This document shows positions 1-6,822 of a DNA stretch of 10,642 nucleotides, in pieces; the stretch's first letter is position 1; each line of letters starts with the position of its first letter. The stretch is taken from positions 1 to 10,642 of the forward strand of contig JAGMDW010000029.1 of assembly GCA_023128455.1 (NCBI GenBank), written 5' to 3'. Under the pieces are notes generated by a model that saw nothing but the letters and a program-made list of their open reading frames with translations, was not told the origin of the DNA and ran no database searches. Source of the DNA: Desulfurellaceae bacterium (GTDB lineage Bacteria > Campylobacterota_A > Desulfurellia > JAGGSF01). A program made the translations under genes and the position numbers.

Positions 1-23
1 AGGAGTAGGGTAATATAATTTGC

Positions 24-200
24 ATGGAAAGTGTAGAAAAAATAGAAGAAGCTATCCTAAAGGCGGCAAAAGACGAAAAGATAACCTGTAAACAATGTAT
101 GGAAACAGCAAAAGACCTTAATGTGTTGCCAAAAGAAGTAGGAAAACTTGTATACAAGTTGCACATTAAGCTAATAGAATGTCAGCTCGGATGTTTTTGA
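24..200 (+). CDS. Small four-cysteine protein of unknown function (58 aa)
   Basis: I do not recognise this protein with certainty. It begins at the only plausible ATG: an in-frame TAG lies at 6-8, and no good ribosome binding site is at normal distance, the nearest purine run being at 7-10. It has a charged, probably helical N-terminus (residues 1-18), a Cys22-x2-Cys25 pair, a second helix, a turn around Pro36, and a C-terminal tail CQLGCF containing Cys53 and Cys57. The CxxC plus CxxxC layout suggests metal binding or a redox role. The helix-turn-helix-like middle (about 27-50) would also fit a small winged-helix fold. Both are inference. Its stop is followed after one base by the Trm112-like gene, so the two are probably co-translated. 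Composition and tight spacing make it a credible real gene. Confidence 0.72.
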   Translation: MESVEKIEEAILKAAKDEKITCKQCMETAKDLNVLPKEVGKLVYKLHIKLIECQLGCF

Positions 201-201
201 A

Positions 202-378
202 ATGATTTCTAAGGAACTTTTGGAAATCCTGGTTTGCCCAAAGTGTAAGGGAGAGTTAAAATTGACCAAAGAAAAAGATGGTCTTATATGCGAGAGGTGT
301 AAGCTTATCTATCCTATAAAGGAAGATATTCCTATAATGCTCATAGAAGAAGCAAAACCTCTAAATGAGCATAAATAG
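202..378 (+). CDS. Trm112-like zinc-ribbon protein (YcaR type)
   Basis: This 58-residue protein matches the Trm112/YcaR family in length and motif order. It opens with a helix (SKELLEIL), then CPKC at 12-15, a short beta hairpin, and a second pair, Cys30-x2-Cys33. The family's ending follows: a Y-P-I-x-x-D-I-P segment at about 37-44. The four cysteines should bind one zinc. In eukaryotes and archaea, Trm112 is an obligate small partner that stabilises several RNA and protein methyltransferases; the bacterial members are mostly uncharacterised. The start lies one base after the preceding stop, and the 3' end overlaps the permease gene by 14 nt, implying translational coupling. No methyltransferase is encoded on this strand here, so its partner is unknown. 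Confidence 0.88.
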   Translation: MISKELLEILVCPKCKGELKLTKEKDGLICERCKLIYPIKEDIPIMLIEEAKPLNEHK

Positions 379-1300
379 TTTCACTATCTTTTCTTCCCTT
401 ATTCCCGTTTTTCTTCTTATTTTTATAGGATATATATGGAGATGTGTCTCGCGCATAGACGATAGATTCATCTCTTATCTCAACACATTTCTCTTTAATG
501 CCGCCGTTCCTGCTCTTTTGTTTGTAAAGATAGCCAATGCTAAATTTGAGTTATTCACAGAAATAAAACTTGCTCTAAGCCTGTGTATTGCCATCTTGAT
601 CATGTTTTTCTTTTCTCTATTCTTAGTAAAATTGCTAAAAATCAAGAAAACCATCGGTAGTGTTATTGTTCAAGGATCATTCAGGTGCAATCTTATTTAC
701 TTTGGCTTCCCCGTTATATACACGATGTTTGGCGATAAGGGGCTTGTTCATGCCAGCATCATCACCGCATTCGCCGGCCCTTTAATAAACATCCTGGGTA
801 TTATTACATTCGTTAATATGCTGCCCGGCAAAAACCGCCGAAACTTGTTTATTCCACAACTAAAAGCAGCTGCAACAAATCCTATAGTATTAGCCTGTAT
901 ATTCGGCATAGTTTTTTCTCTGCTTTCTGTTTCATTACCTAAGGAGGTGAATTTCTCATTAAATATGCTGGGAGCAGTCGCCTTGCCTATGTCTCTTATT
1001 ACAATGGGAGCAATATTCAGTTTTAAAAAACTCCATTCTTCTCAACCTCAATACCTGTTTCTGAATGGAATATTAAAACTCTTTATATTACCCCTAATCA
1101 CACTCTTGCTTCTCCTTCTACTGCATATTTCATCTGATCTTTCTGTTATATGTCTTGTTCTTGCCGGCGCCCCGTCTTCCCCTGGTTCTTTCATTGTTGC
1201 TAAGGCGATGGGTGGAGACGATGTGTTTTCTGCCGCTACAGTAATGAGCACAATGCTGTTTACAATTATCAGCCTTCCTCTAATATTGAGCCTGCTTTAA
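365..1300 (+). CDS. AEC-family permease (auxin efflux carrier / Mem_trans type)
   Basis: This is a 311-residue integral membrane protein with about ten hydrophobic segments arranged as two groups of five (roughly residues 5-25, 36-58, 65-92, 100-122, 128-152, then 170-192, 198-222, 230-255, 258-280 and 286-310). That is the usual plan of the AEC (Mem_trans) family. Supporting signs are the polar break in the fourth helix (N...YFGFPVIYTMFGDKG) and the late conserved segment LAGAPSSPGSFIVAKAMGGD. Bacterial members export or take up organic acids, but the substrate here cannot be read from sequence. It starts inside the 3' end of the Trm112-like gene and has only a weak upstream GAAGAAG as binding site, so it is probably coupled. 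Its last 32 nt overlap the opposing methyltransferase-like gene tail to tail, and no clear terminator follows. Confidence 0.9.
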   Translation: MSINSFTIFSSLIPVFLLIFIGYIWRCVSRIDDRFISYLNTFLFNAAVPALLFVKIANAKFELFTEIKLALSLCIAILIMFFFSLFLVKLLKIKKTIGSVIVQGSFRCNLIYFGFPVIYTMFGDKGLVHASIITAFAGPLINILGIITFVNMLPGKNRRNLFIPQLKAAATNPIVLACIFGIVFSLLSVSLPKEVNFSLNMLGAVALPMSLITMGAIFSFKKLHSSQPQYLFLNGILKLFILPLITLLLLLLLHISSDLSVICLVLAGAPSSPGSFIVAKAMGGDDVFSAATVMSTMLFTIISLPLILSLL

Positions 1301-1817
1301 AATGTATTACCTTTATACATCCTCTCTTAAGAATAACCCTTCCCTGCTCTGCAAATCCGCATTTATTGAAAATTTCATTCCCTCTATCCAAATATCTACA
1401 AGCATCTTTATCCGTTATATTCAAAACAAACTTAAAAAAATTGCCTATTAGACCTTTGGGCTGAGCATAATCAACAACAAAAACGCTGCCGTTACTCACC
1501 AAAGCCTCTCTAATGTCTCCTAATAATTTTCCCAATTTTTCATCACCTAAAGCATGAGCCATCAAAAAAAGAATAAAAATATCGTATTTATCCTCAAACT
1601 GCATGTCTTCTTCTTCCTCTATATTGTATTCTCTGAAATTCTCTTCGGAGTTTAGGCTTTCAAGCACAAGGGATTTTAAATAGTTTACAGTTTTATAGAC
1701 CACGCACACTCTATCATAAGGATTAAACTTGATAAATTTCGCTATGCCTAACAAGTACCTTTCGTAGCGAAAGTGATTTAATATATTCTTCTTTATTTTA
1801 CGATACGGTATATCCAT
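1269..1817 (-). CDS. Degenerate class I methyltransferase-like protein
   Basis: This 182-residue protein resembles the latter part of a UbiE/MenG-like class I SAM-dependent methyltransferase. Residues 78-120 have the typical core: an acidic Y-D strand, a hydrophobic MAHAL segment, an amphipathic helix ending in LVSNG, and the strand SVFVVDYAQP. A late GNEIFNKCGF helix precedes the final strands. The glycine-rich SAM motif I (GxGxG) is absent; its expected place (about 37-53) reads VCVVYKTVNYLKS and contains no glycine. The protein is therefore either a non-catalytic relative or a very divergent enzyme. It is the last gene of the operon, overlapping mnmA by 25 nt. A GGGGGGAGG run, encoding the Gly-Gly-Gly of the MnmA tail, abuts the ATG directly, closer than a normal Shine-Dalgarno site. 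Reinitiation after mnmA is likely. Confidence 0.7.
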   Translation of the reverse strand: MDIPYRKIKKNILNHFRYERYLLGIAKFIKFNPYDRVCVVYKTVNYLKSLVLESLNSEENFREYNIEEEEDMQFEDKYDIFILFLMAHALGDEKLGKLLGDIREALVSNGSVFVVDYAQPKGLIGNFFKFVLNITDKDACRYLDRGNEIFNKCGFAEQGRVILKRGCIKVIHFKAGSILEEG

Positions 1818-2812
1818 CCTCCCCCCAACAATGTATCATCAAAATAAAATACGGCAAATTGACCGGAAGTAACTGCTCTCTCTTTTTCTCTTAATCTAAC
1901 TACGCACTCATTATCTTTTATATCTATCATAGCCTTTTTGGGACTGGTTTTAAAACGCACTTGACACAAAACCTCTCTTCCTCTAAAAAAACCCTTCTTC
2001 ACAAACAAGTTGCAATCTTTAACGATGAACACACTATTATAGAGTTCTTTTTCTTCCCCTACAATGATTCTATTTTTTTTTACATCTATCTTTATAACAT
2101 ATCGCGGAACATTACCCACCTTTACTCCTTTTCTCTGTCCAATGGTGTAATGAGAAATACCATGATGATAGCCAACAACATTGCCCTTTGTATCTGATAT
2201 TTCTCCTTCTTTCGAAGGGAAAAATTGTTCAATGAATGTCCTGTAATTTTTGTATACAAAACACAAATCTTTACTCTCTATAAAATCGTGAAAACCAAAA
2301 TCCAAAACCTGTTCTCCTATCCATTTCTTTTTGTAATTATCTAAAGGAAATACCAGCCGCTTAAGCATATCTTGATCTAATCCGCACAAAAAATAAGATT
2401 GGTCCTTGTCTCCCCCTCTGGCAATAAAAAAGCTGCCATTTTTTCTACATATATTAGCGTAATGTCCAGTAGCTACAAAAAGAGCTTCTTCCTTGTCAGC
2501 TTCCTCAAAAAGCAAAGGAAATTTTACCTTGCTATTACACACGATGCAGGGGTTAGGCGTAAAACCTTTTTTATAACTTTCCACGAAATATTTTACCACC
2601 TTTTCCTGAAAAACGGATTCTGCATCTTTCACTATCAATTCTATGTTTAGTTTGTTGAGTTTCTCATGCAAAAGTCTTCCTCTCTCCTCGTCTTGAGAAG
2701 AAAACTTGAGCATCACAGCTTTAACTGCAAGACCCCATTCCTTCAATAGCAGACAGGTATAAAAACTATCTATGCCACCTGATACCCCCACAATAACTTT
2801 TCTTGAGTTCAT
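1793..2812 (-). CDS. mnmA: tRNA-specific 2-thiouridylase MnmA
   Basis: MnmA adenylates U34 of Lys, Glu and Gln tRNAs and replaces O2 with sulfur delivered by a cysteine desulfurase relay. The 339-residue product shows the PP-loop ATP site SGGIDS (11-16), the first catalytic cysteine in TPNPCIVCN (Cys89), GHYA (116-119), KDQSYFL (136-142), the second catalytic cysteine in ESKDLCF (Cys184), and YTIGQRKG (222-229). It is slightly short for the family (about 350-370). I chose the ATG at 2812, one base after the alcohol dehydrogenase stop (TGATATG), because the family begins just before the PP-loop strand. A TTG at 2839 would add nine unconserved residues inside the upstream gene. Its 3' end overlaps the last gene by 25 nt. 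No sulfur-relay gene is nearby. Confidence 0.93.
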   Translation of the reverse strand: MNSRKVIVGVSGGIDSFYTCLLLKEWGLAVKAVMLKFSSQDEERGRLLHEKLNKLNIELIVKDAESVFQEKVVKYFVESYKKGFTPNPCIVCNSKVKFPLLFEEADKEEALFVATGHYANICRKNGSFFIARGGDKDQSYFLCGLDQDMLKRLVFPLDNYKKKWIGEQVLDFGFHDFIESKDLCFVYKNYRTFIEQFFPSKEGEISDTKGNVVGYHHGISHYTIGQRKGVKVGNVPRYVIKIDVKKNRIIVGEEKELYNSVFIVKDCNLFVKKGFFRGREVLCQVRFKTSPKKAMIDIKDNECVVRLREKERAVTSGQFAVFYFDDTLLGGGWIYRIVK

Positions 2813-2813
2813 A

Positions 2814-3950
2814 TCAAAGGGAATGCTGGCATATCTCAATAATTTCTTCTTTCGTTGCAGGAAGGGGATTGTTTTTTATGCCATAAATCATAGTATGATA
2901 AGTGTTGTCCACTATATCCAAGATTACCTTCTCATCAAATCCATATCGGGAAAGCCTGTCGGGAATACCTATCTTTTGTAAGAATTTTTCCATAGCATCT
3001 GCACACCTTTCTGCATCTTTTTCCTCTCCCAGAATTTGCGCAATGTGAGCAAACTTTTCTCTGTTACCCTTAAAACTAAATCTTATCCATGCTACATAAA
3101 GAAGAGCTAATCCTCTTCCATGTGCAAGAGAGGTATTATATGCAGAAAGTGAGTGCTCTAAGGCATGAGGAAGGGAGGCTTTTCCTATATTTAGTGCCAA
3201 ACCTGCAAGTAAAGCGGCAAAACTCATCCTCTCTCTCGCTTTTATATTTTGTGGTTCCTTTATACAGAGATTTAGATTTTTGTAGATGAGTTTCATGGCT
3301 AAGGTTGCCCAACCATCCGTTAGAGGAGAAGCAGAGTGTGAGGTATAAGCCTCTATAGCATGACTCAACGCATCGAAACCTACATCTTTTGTCACCTCTT
3401 CCGGCATACTTAAAGTAAGCAGGGGGTCTACAAAAGAAAGGCAGGGATAGATAATGTCAGAAGATATTGGCAATTTGATTCTTTCTTTATTATTGTTAAT
3501 AACAGAAAATTTTGTAACCTCCGAACCAGTGCCAGCTGTAGTGGGTATACATACAATGGGCAGAGCCTTTCTTGCCACCCTCTCTCCTGTTATGTAATCC
3601 CATATTCCCCCTCCCTCAATGGTACAGATAGCTATCCCTTTTGCCGTGTCCATAGCACTACCACCACCAACCGATAAAACGAAATCACAACTACTCTTCT
3701 GGCTTACCTCTGCTCCTCTATCTACTATCTCATCACTGGGATTAGGCATCACCTCATCAAATAAAACAAAATCTACATCGTTTTCTTTCAACTGCTGAAG
3801 CAGATTTTCCAATGTTTCGTCGGTTTTGAGATGTTTTTTCCCTGTTACAACAATTGTCCTTCTCCCAATATCTCTTACGCCTTTACCCACATTATTAAAG
3901 ACTCCACTACCAAAGACTATTCTGGTAGGAATAAAGTATCTAAATTTCAT
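2814..3950 (-). CDS. Iron-containing (group III) alcohol dehydrogenase
   Basis: This 378-residue product is a full-length member of the Fe-ADH family of NAD(P)-dependent alcohol/aldehyde oxidoreductases. It has the family N-terminus (IVFGSGVFNNVG), the cofactor motif GGGSAMDTAKG (95-105), PTTAGTGSEVT (136-146), and metal ligands placed as in FucO: Asp193 and His197 in DALSHAIEAY, His262 in LPHALEH, and His277 in AHGRG. The physiological substrate cannot be inferred. The start is the ATG at 3950, which has GGAG at 3959-3956 with a 5-nt spacer. An in-frame ATG at 3971 adds seven residues and has no such site. It overlaps nth by 11 nt and ends one base before mnmA. Its position between a repair gene and a tRNA-modification gene says nothing clear about substrate. 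Confidence 0.93.
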   Translation of the reverse strand: MKFRYFIPTRIVFGSGVFNNVGKGVRDIGRRTIVVTGKKHLKTDETLENLLQQLKENDVDFVLFDEVMPNPSDEIVDRGAEVSQKSSCDFVLSVGGGSAMDTAKGIAICTIEGGGIWDYITGERVARKALPIVCIPTTAGTGSEVTKFSVINNNKERIKLPISSDIIYPCLSFVDPLLTLSMPEEVTKDVGFDALSHAIEAYTSHSASPLTDGWATLAMKLIYKNLNLCIKEPQNIKARERMSFAALLAGLALNIGKASLPHALEHSLSAYNTSLAHGRGLALLYVAWIRFSFKGNREKFAHIAQILGEEKDAERCADAMEKFLQKIGIPDRLSRYGFDEKVILDIVDNTYHTMIYGIKNNPLPATKEEIIEICQHSL

Positions 3951-4560
3951 TTTTTCTCCAAATACACACATCTTTTAAGAAACACTTTTCACACAGCGTG
4001 CCTCTTGCTTTACAGATATATCTACCTAAAAGAATCATGCCTAAATACAAATCCTTCCACTTTTCTTTGGGACAGATGTGCATCAAATCTTCTTCTATCT
4101 TCTCTGGTTTTTTTTGTTGAGACAAGGAAAGTCTTTGGGCAACTCTAACTACATGGGTATCCACAGAAATTGCGGGAATGTTGAAGGCACAAGACAAAAC
4201 CATATTTGCCGTTTTTCTTCCCACCCCGGGCAATCTTATAAGCTCTTCACAGCTCTTAGGCACCTCTCCATCATATTCAGAAACCAGTATTTTACACATT
4301 CCATATATATATTTTGCTTTAGTTTCATACATACTTACAGAAGATATATATTCTTTAATCTTTTCTTCTCCTGCATTCACAAAATCCTGCGGACTATGAA
4401 GAACAGAAAACAACCTTTTTGTTATAATATTTGTCTTTTTATCGGTATATCTTGCAGACAGCATCGCAGCTATCAAAAGCTCAAAGGGAGTAGAAAAATT
4501 CAATTCAACCCCTGGATTTTTGTAATGTTCCAATATTTTTTTTACAATCTGTTGTTTCAT
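3940..4560 (-). CDS. nth: Endonuclease III (DNA glycosylase/AP lyase, [4Fe-4S])
   Basis: Nth removes oxidised pyrimidines from DNA and cleaves the abasic site by beta elimination. The 206-residue product has the helix-hairpin-helix LPGVGRKTA with the Schiff-base lysine Lys116, the catalytic aspartate Asp134 in SVDTHVVRVAQRL, and a C-terminal cluster loop with Cys183-x6-Cys190-x2-Cys193-x5-Cys199, the canonical spacing for the iron-sulfur cluster. One substitution stands out: the family segment LSAQ-x-TD reads LSARYTD (35-40), so Arg37 replaces the Gln that fills the gap left by the flipped base. Its ATG overlaps the TGA of the MoaE-like gene (ATGA), and its tail overlaps the alcohol dehydrogenase start by 11 nt. 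Function as a glycosylase is very likely; any change of substrate range is open. Confidence 0.95.
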   Translation of the reverse strand: MKQQIVKKILEHYKNPGVELNFSTPFELLIAAMLSARYTDKKTNIITKRLFSVLHSPQDFVNAGEEKIKEYISSVSMYETKAKYIYGMCKILVSEYDGEVPKSCEELIRLPGVGRKTANMVLSCAFNIPAISVDTHVVRVAQRLSLSQQKKPEKIEEDLMHICPKEKWKDLYLGMILLGRYICKARGTLCEKCFLKDVCIWRKNEI

Positions 4561-4892
4561 ATCTCTTGTTCAGATATTACATCTTTAACCCTACCTACAA
4601 TTTCTTCCATTACAGGGAAACAATTTTTTCTAAAATCTGCAGCTACAAGCACCCGCATAATGTCTTCGCCTACCTTTAGTTTTCCCTCATTTATTTTTAT
4701 TTTGCAATAAAAAATGCCCTTTTTTTTCTTCGCCTCGTTTTCTATATCTTTTATCTTTTTTTCTTCTGCCTTTACTATCAGTCCATTTACAACATCACCC
4801 TTTTTTGATGTTGCTCTCACTATGCCATTATGCAAAAGAACTATGCCTACCTTAGGATTTTCCTTTGCTTTCCTTATCCAATCCTCAATCAC
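4557..4892 (-). CDS. Divergent MoaE-like protein (molybdopterin synthase large-subunit family)
   Basis: This 111-residue protein follows the MoaE fold pattern: a strand with a G-I-V-R turn (GIVLLHNGIVR, 16-26), a charged helix, KIKINEGKLKVGEDIMRVLVAA (64-85), FRKNCFPVMEEIVGRVK (87-103), then the end. In true MoaE, the large subunit of molybdopterin synthase, the equivalents read HRxGxLxVGD, a later HR, and a final PIWKKE carrying catalytic lysines. Here the first HR is IN, the second is FR, and the protein stops at ISEQEI without the P-I-W-K segment. It is also shorter than the usual 140-150 residues. I recall similar short MoaE-annotated proteins in deltaproteobacteria but cannot verify this. 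The start is a GTG immediately after the elbB stop (TAAGTG), with no good Shine-Dalgarno site. No MoaD or other molybdopterin gene is in view. Confidence 0.78.
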   Translation of the reverse strand: MIEDWIRKAKENPKVGIVLLHNGIVRATSKKGDVVNGLIVKAEEKKIKDIENEAKKKKGIFYCKIKINEGKLKVGEDIMRVLVAADFRKNCFPVMEEIVGRVKDVISEQEI

Positions 4893-5537
4893 TTAAGCCA
4901 ACTCTAACACCTTGTCTACTAATTTTCCTATTCCCAAAGCAACTTTAGAAATGGAAGGTCCTAACATATAAGCAGGAGTGGAAACTACATTATTTTTCCC
5001 ATCAAAAACAATATCTTCTACCTCTCTTATCACATGTTTTCCCCCCATCTTCTCAATGGCAGCTGCTGTATCCTTATCACTGCCTATAGTTACCTCTGCA
5101 CCCAAGACCTTAGCGGCTATAACAGGAGCAATACAAATAAATCCTATTGGCTTACCTGCTTCATGCATTTCTTTGATTACTCTTTCTACCTCAGGATTTA
5201 CAATGCAATCTGCACCTTTTACGGCAAAATTGCACAGATTTTTTGCAGCACCATATCCACCAGGAAAGATTAAAGCATCCAAGCCTGAGGTTTTGATTTC
5301 TTTTATATCTTTAATATCCCCTCTTGCTATTCTTGCTGCCTCTACCAAAACATTTCTCGTCTCATCAGATGGCTCACCTTTTAAGTGATTAACAACATCC
5401 AGCTGATTTACATCTGGAGCCATACAAACAATCTCTGCGCCTGATCTGTCCAGAAAATACAGTGTAAGTACAGCCTCATGAATCTCGCTACCATCCATAA
5501 CACCAGAACCTGCCAAAACAACGCCTACCTTTGCCAT
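4893..5537 (-). CDS. elbB: ElbB-type glyoxalase-like protein (DJ-1/PfpI superfamily)
   Basis: This 214-residue product closely follows ElbB, once called 'enhancing lycopene biosynthesis protein 2', a DJ-1/PfpI-superfamily protein with weak glyoxalase activity in E. coli. Signs are the opening VGVVLAGSGVMDGSEIHEAV, containing the conserved acidic residue Glu18, the segment ALIFPGGYGAAKNL (88-101), the nucleophile-elbow cysteine Cys135 in GFICIAP, and the ElbB-specific VSTPAYMLGPSI near the end. The cellular role is uncertain; methylglyoxal detoxification or protein deglycation are family suggestions. The ATG has an excellent AAGGGGG ribosome binding site with a 6-nt spacer, lying in the last codons of pyrE, whose stop is three bases upstream. 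Its stop directly abuts the GTG of the MoaE-like gene. Confidence 0.93.
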   Translation of the reverse strand: MAKVGVVLAGSGVMDGSEIHEAVLTLYFLDRSGAEIVCMAPDVNQLDVVNHLKGEPSDETRNVLVEAARIARGDIKDIKEIKTSGLDALIFPGGYGAAKNLCNFAVKGADCIVNPEVERVIKEMHEAGKPIGFICIAPVIAAKVLGAEVTIGSDKDTAAAIEKMGGKHVIREVEDIVFDGKNNVVSTPAYMLGPSISKVALGIGKLVDKVLELA

Positions 5538-5540
5538 TTT

Positions 5541-6119
5541 TTACCCCCTTAAGCCTTTGCTTCCCGGTTTCACTAAAGGTATGTTTTCTTTACACAATGG
5601 ACAATCTTTTGGTTCATAATTTTCTACATCTAACTTTAACAGATAAGCATAGGGAATAGAAGGTGCAAAATCTGCACTTCTATCCACCAATACACCCAGT
5701 CCTGCCACCTCTCCTCCATATTCTCTCACCAAGTTTATAACCTCTTCCACTGAACCACCGGTGGTAACCACATCTTCTACCACCAATACCTTTTCTCCTT
5801 TATCTATAGAAAATCCCCTTCTCAATGTAAATGCACCGTTTTGTCTCTCCGTAAAAATAGCCTTGGCATTCAGTCTTCTTGCCACCTCATGAGCCACAAT
5901 AATACCTCCCACAGCAGGGGCAATTACAACATCTACATTTTTATCTAAAAAATTTTCTGCTAAACTGCTGCACAGCATCTTGGCTACAGACGGATATTGC
6001 AAAACAAGTGCAGATTGCAAGTAATAACGGCTATGCAGACCAGAAGACAAAAGAAAATGCCCTTCCATAAATGCTTCATATCTCTTATATAAATCTAAAA
6101 CATCACAAGCCTTGAGCAC
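5541..6119 (-). CDS. pyrE: Orotate phosphoribosyltransferase
   Basis: PyrE joins orotate to PRPP to give OMP, the fifth step of UMP synthesis. The 192-residue product begins with the family's GHFLLSSGLHS (20-30), followed by the flexible-loop region FTERQNGAFTLRRGF (89-103) and the PRPP-binding signature VLVVEDVVTTGGS (111-123). It ends with CPLC (173-176) and LVKPGSKG, characteristic of a thermophile/deltaproteobacterial-type subgroup. I placed the start at the GTG at 6119, because GAGGAG lies at 6132-6127 with a 7-nt spacer and the resulting N-terminus fits the family. A longer frame opening with TTG at 6137 would put that site inside the coding sequence. The gene overlaps pyrF by 17 nt, so the product of PyrE and its consumer PyrF are encoded back to back. 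Confidence 0.95.
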   Translation of the reverse strand: MLKACDVLDLYKRYEAFMEGHFLLSSGLHSRYYLQSALVLQYPSVAKMLCSSLAENFLDKNVDVVIAPAVGGIIVAHEVARRLNAKAIFTERQNGAFTLRRGFSIDKGEKVLVVEDVVTTGGSVEEVINLVREYGGEVAGLGVLVDRSADFAPSIPYAYLLKLDVENYEPKDCPLCKENIPLVKPGSKGLRG

Positions 6120-6822
6120 TGTCCATCTCCTCAACAATCTTCATTGCAGCTTCTTTAGGGTGAAGATGTGTATAAATGGGTCTACCTACAACAATATAAT
6201 CCGCACCACTCTTTATCGCCTCACAAGGTGTGGTAATTCTCTTTTGGTCATCTTTTTTTGACCATTTTGGTCTTATTCCTGGTACCACCGTAATAATATC
6301 TTTATTGAAATCCTTAATAAGAGAAGTTTCACTCTGCGAAGCAACTATCCCATCAATGCCTGCATTAGAAGAATTCTCCACCATCTTTAATACCACATCC
6401 TTCAACTTTTCTTTAATGAGAAGCTCACTTTTCAACTCCTCCTCTCCAATACTAGTAAGAATGGTAACAGCAAGAACTAATGGACCCTTCCTACCTTCTT
6501 CGTCCTCATATTTTCTTATTCCATCCATTGCACTTTTCATCATCTTACATCCTCCCAGACTGTGGACGGTCAACATATCCACACCAATTTTTGCCGCCTG
6601 ATAGCAAGCCCCATAAACAGTGTTGGGTATATCATGGTATTTCAAATCCAAAAATACCTTACATCCCTTTTCTTTCAAATCATAGACAAGCTGAGGTCCA
6701 AAACGGGTAAAGATCACCGAACCTACCTTGAAAAATTCTATGAAAGGCAAAACCTCTTTAACTAAACTGTATATTGCTTCTCTCTCCTTGATGTCCAGAG
6801 CGAGAATTAATCTTTCTTTCAT
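6103..6822 (-). CDS. pyrF: Orotidine 5'-phosphate decarboxylase
   Basis: PyrF decarboxylates OMP to UMP. The 239-residue product shows the short/class I family layout: the first strand LILALDIKE, Lys32 in FFKVG, the catalytic tetrad segment FLDLKYHDIPNTV (Asp59, Lys61, Asp64), VVPGIRP in the phosphate-binding region, and the closing strand DYIVVGRPIY. The start is the ATG at 6822, immediately before the first conserved strand, with AGGG about 9 nt upstream. The first 65 nt are also read in another frame as the tail of nusB, an unusually long overlap in this otherwise tightly trimmed operon. A single extra A just upstream would reduce the overlap to ATGA. The pyrF reading itself shows no damage. 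Confidence 0.95.
   Translation of the reverse strand: MKERLILALDIKEREAIYSLVKEVLPFIEFFKVGSVIFTRFGPQLVYDLKEKGCKVFLDLKYHDIPNTVYGACYQAAKIGVDMLTVHSLGGCKMMKSAMDGIRKYEDEEGRKGPLVLAVTILTSIGEEELKSELLIKEKLKDVVLKMVENSSNAGIDGIVASQSETSLIKDFNKDIITVVPGIRPKWSKKDDQKRITTPCEAIKSGADYIVVGRPIYTHLHPKEAAMKIVEEMDSAQGL

Noticed and set aside
14..19. Perfect TATAAT hexamer just before the first plus-strand gene, as a possible second leaderless promoter
   Set aside because: Only 4 nt separate it from the ATG, so the start of transcription would fall inside the codon. The -35 region is outside the window, and such hexamers are common in AT-rich DNA.
1302..1320. ATGTAT...ATACAT hairpin after the permease gene, as an intrinsic terminator
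   Set aside because: The stem is only 6 bp with a single G-C pair and no T-run follows. It also lies within the opposing coding sequence.
2814..2839. N-terminal extension of MnmA from a TTG at 2839
   Set aside because: The added residues are not family-like, they lie inside the alcohol dehydrogenase gene, and an ATG one base after that gene's stop sits at the expected family start.
3951..3971. Seven-residue extension of the alcohol dehydrogenase from the ATG at 3971
   Set aside because: The GGAG site with a 5-nt spacer points to the ATG at 3950, where the family N-terminus begins. The extension overlaps nth without a binding site of its own.
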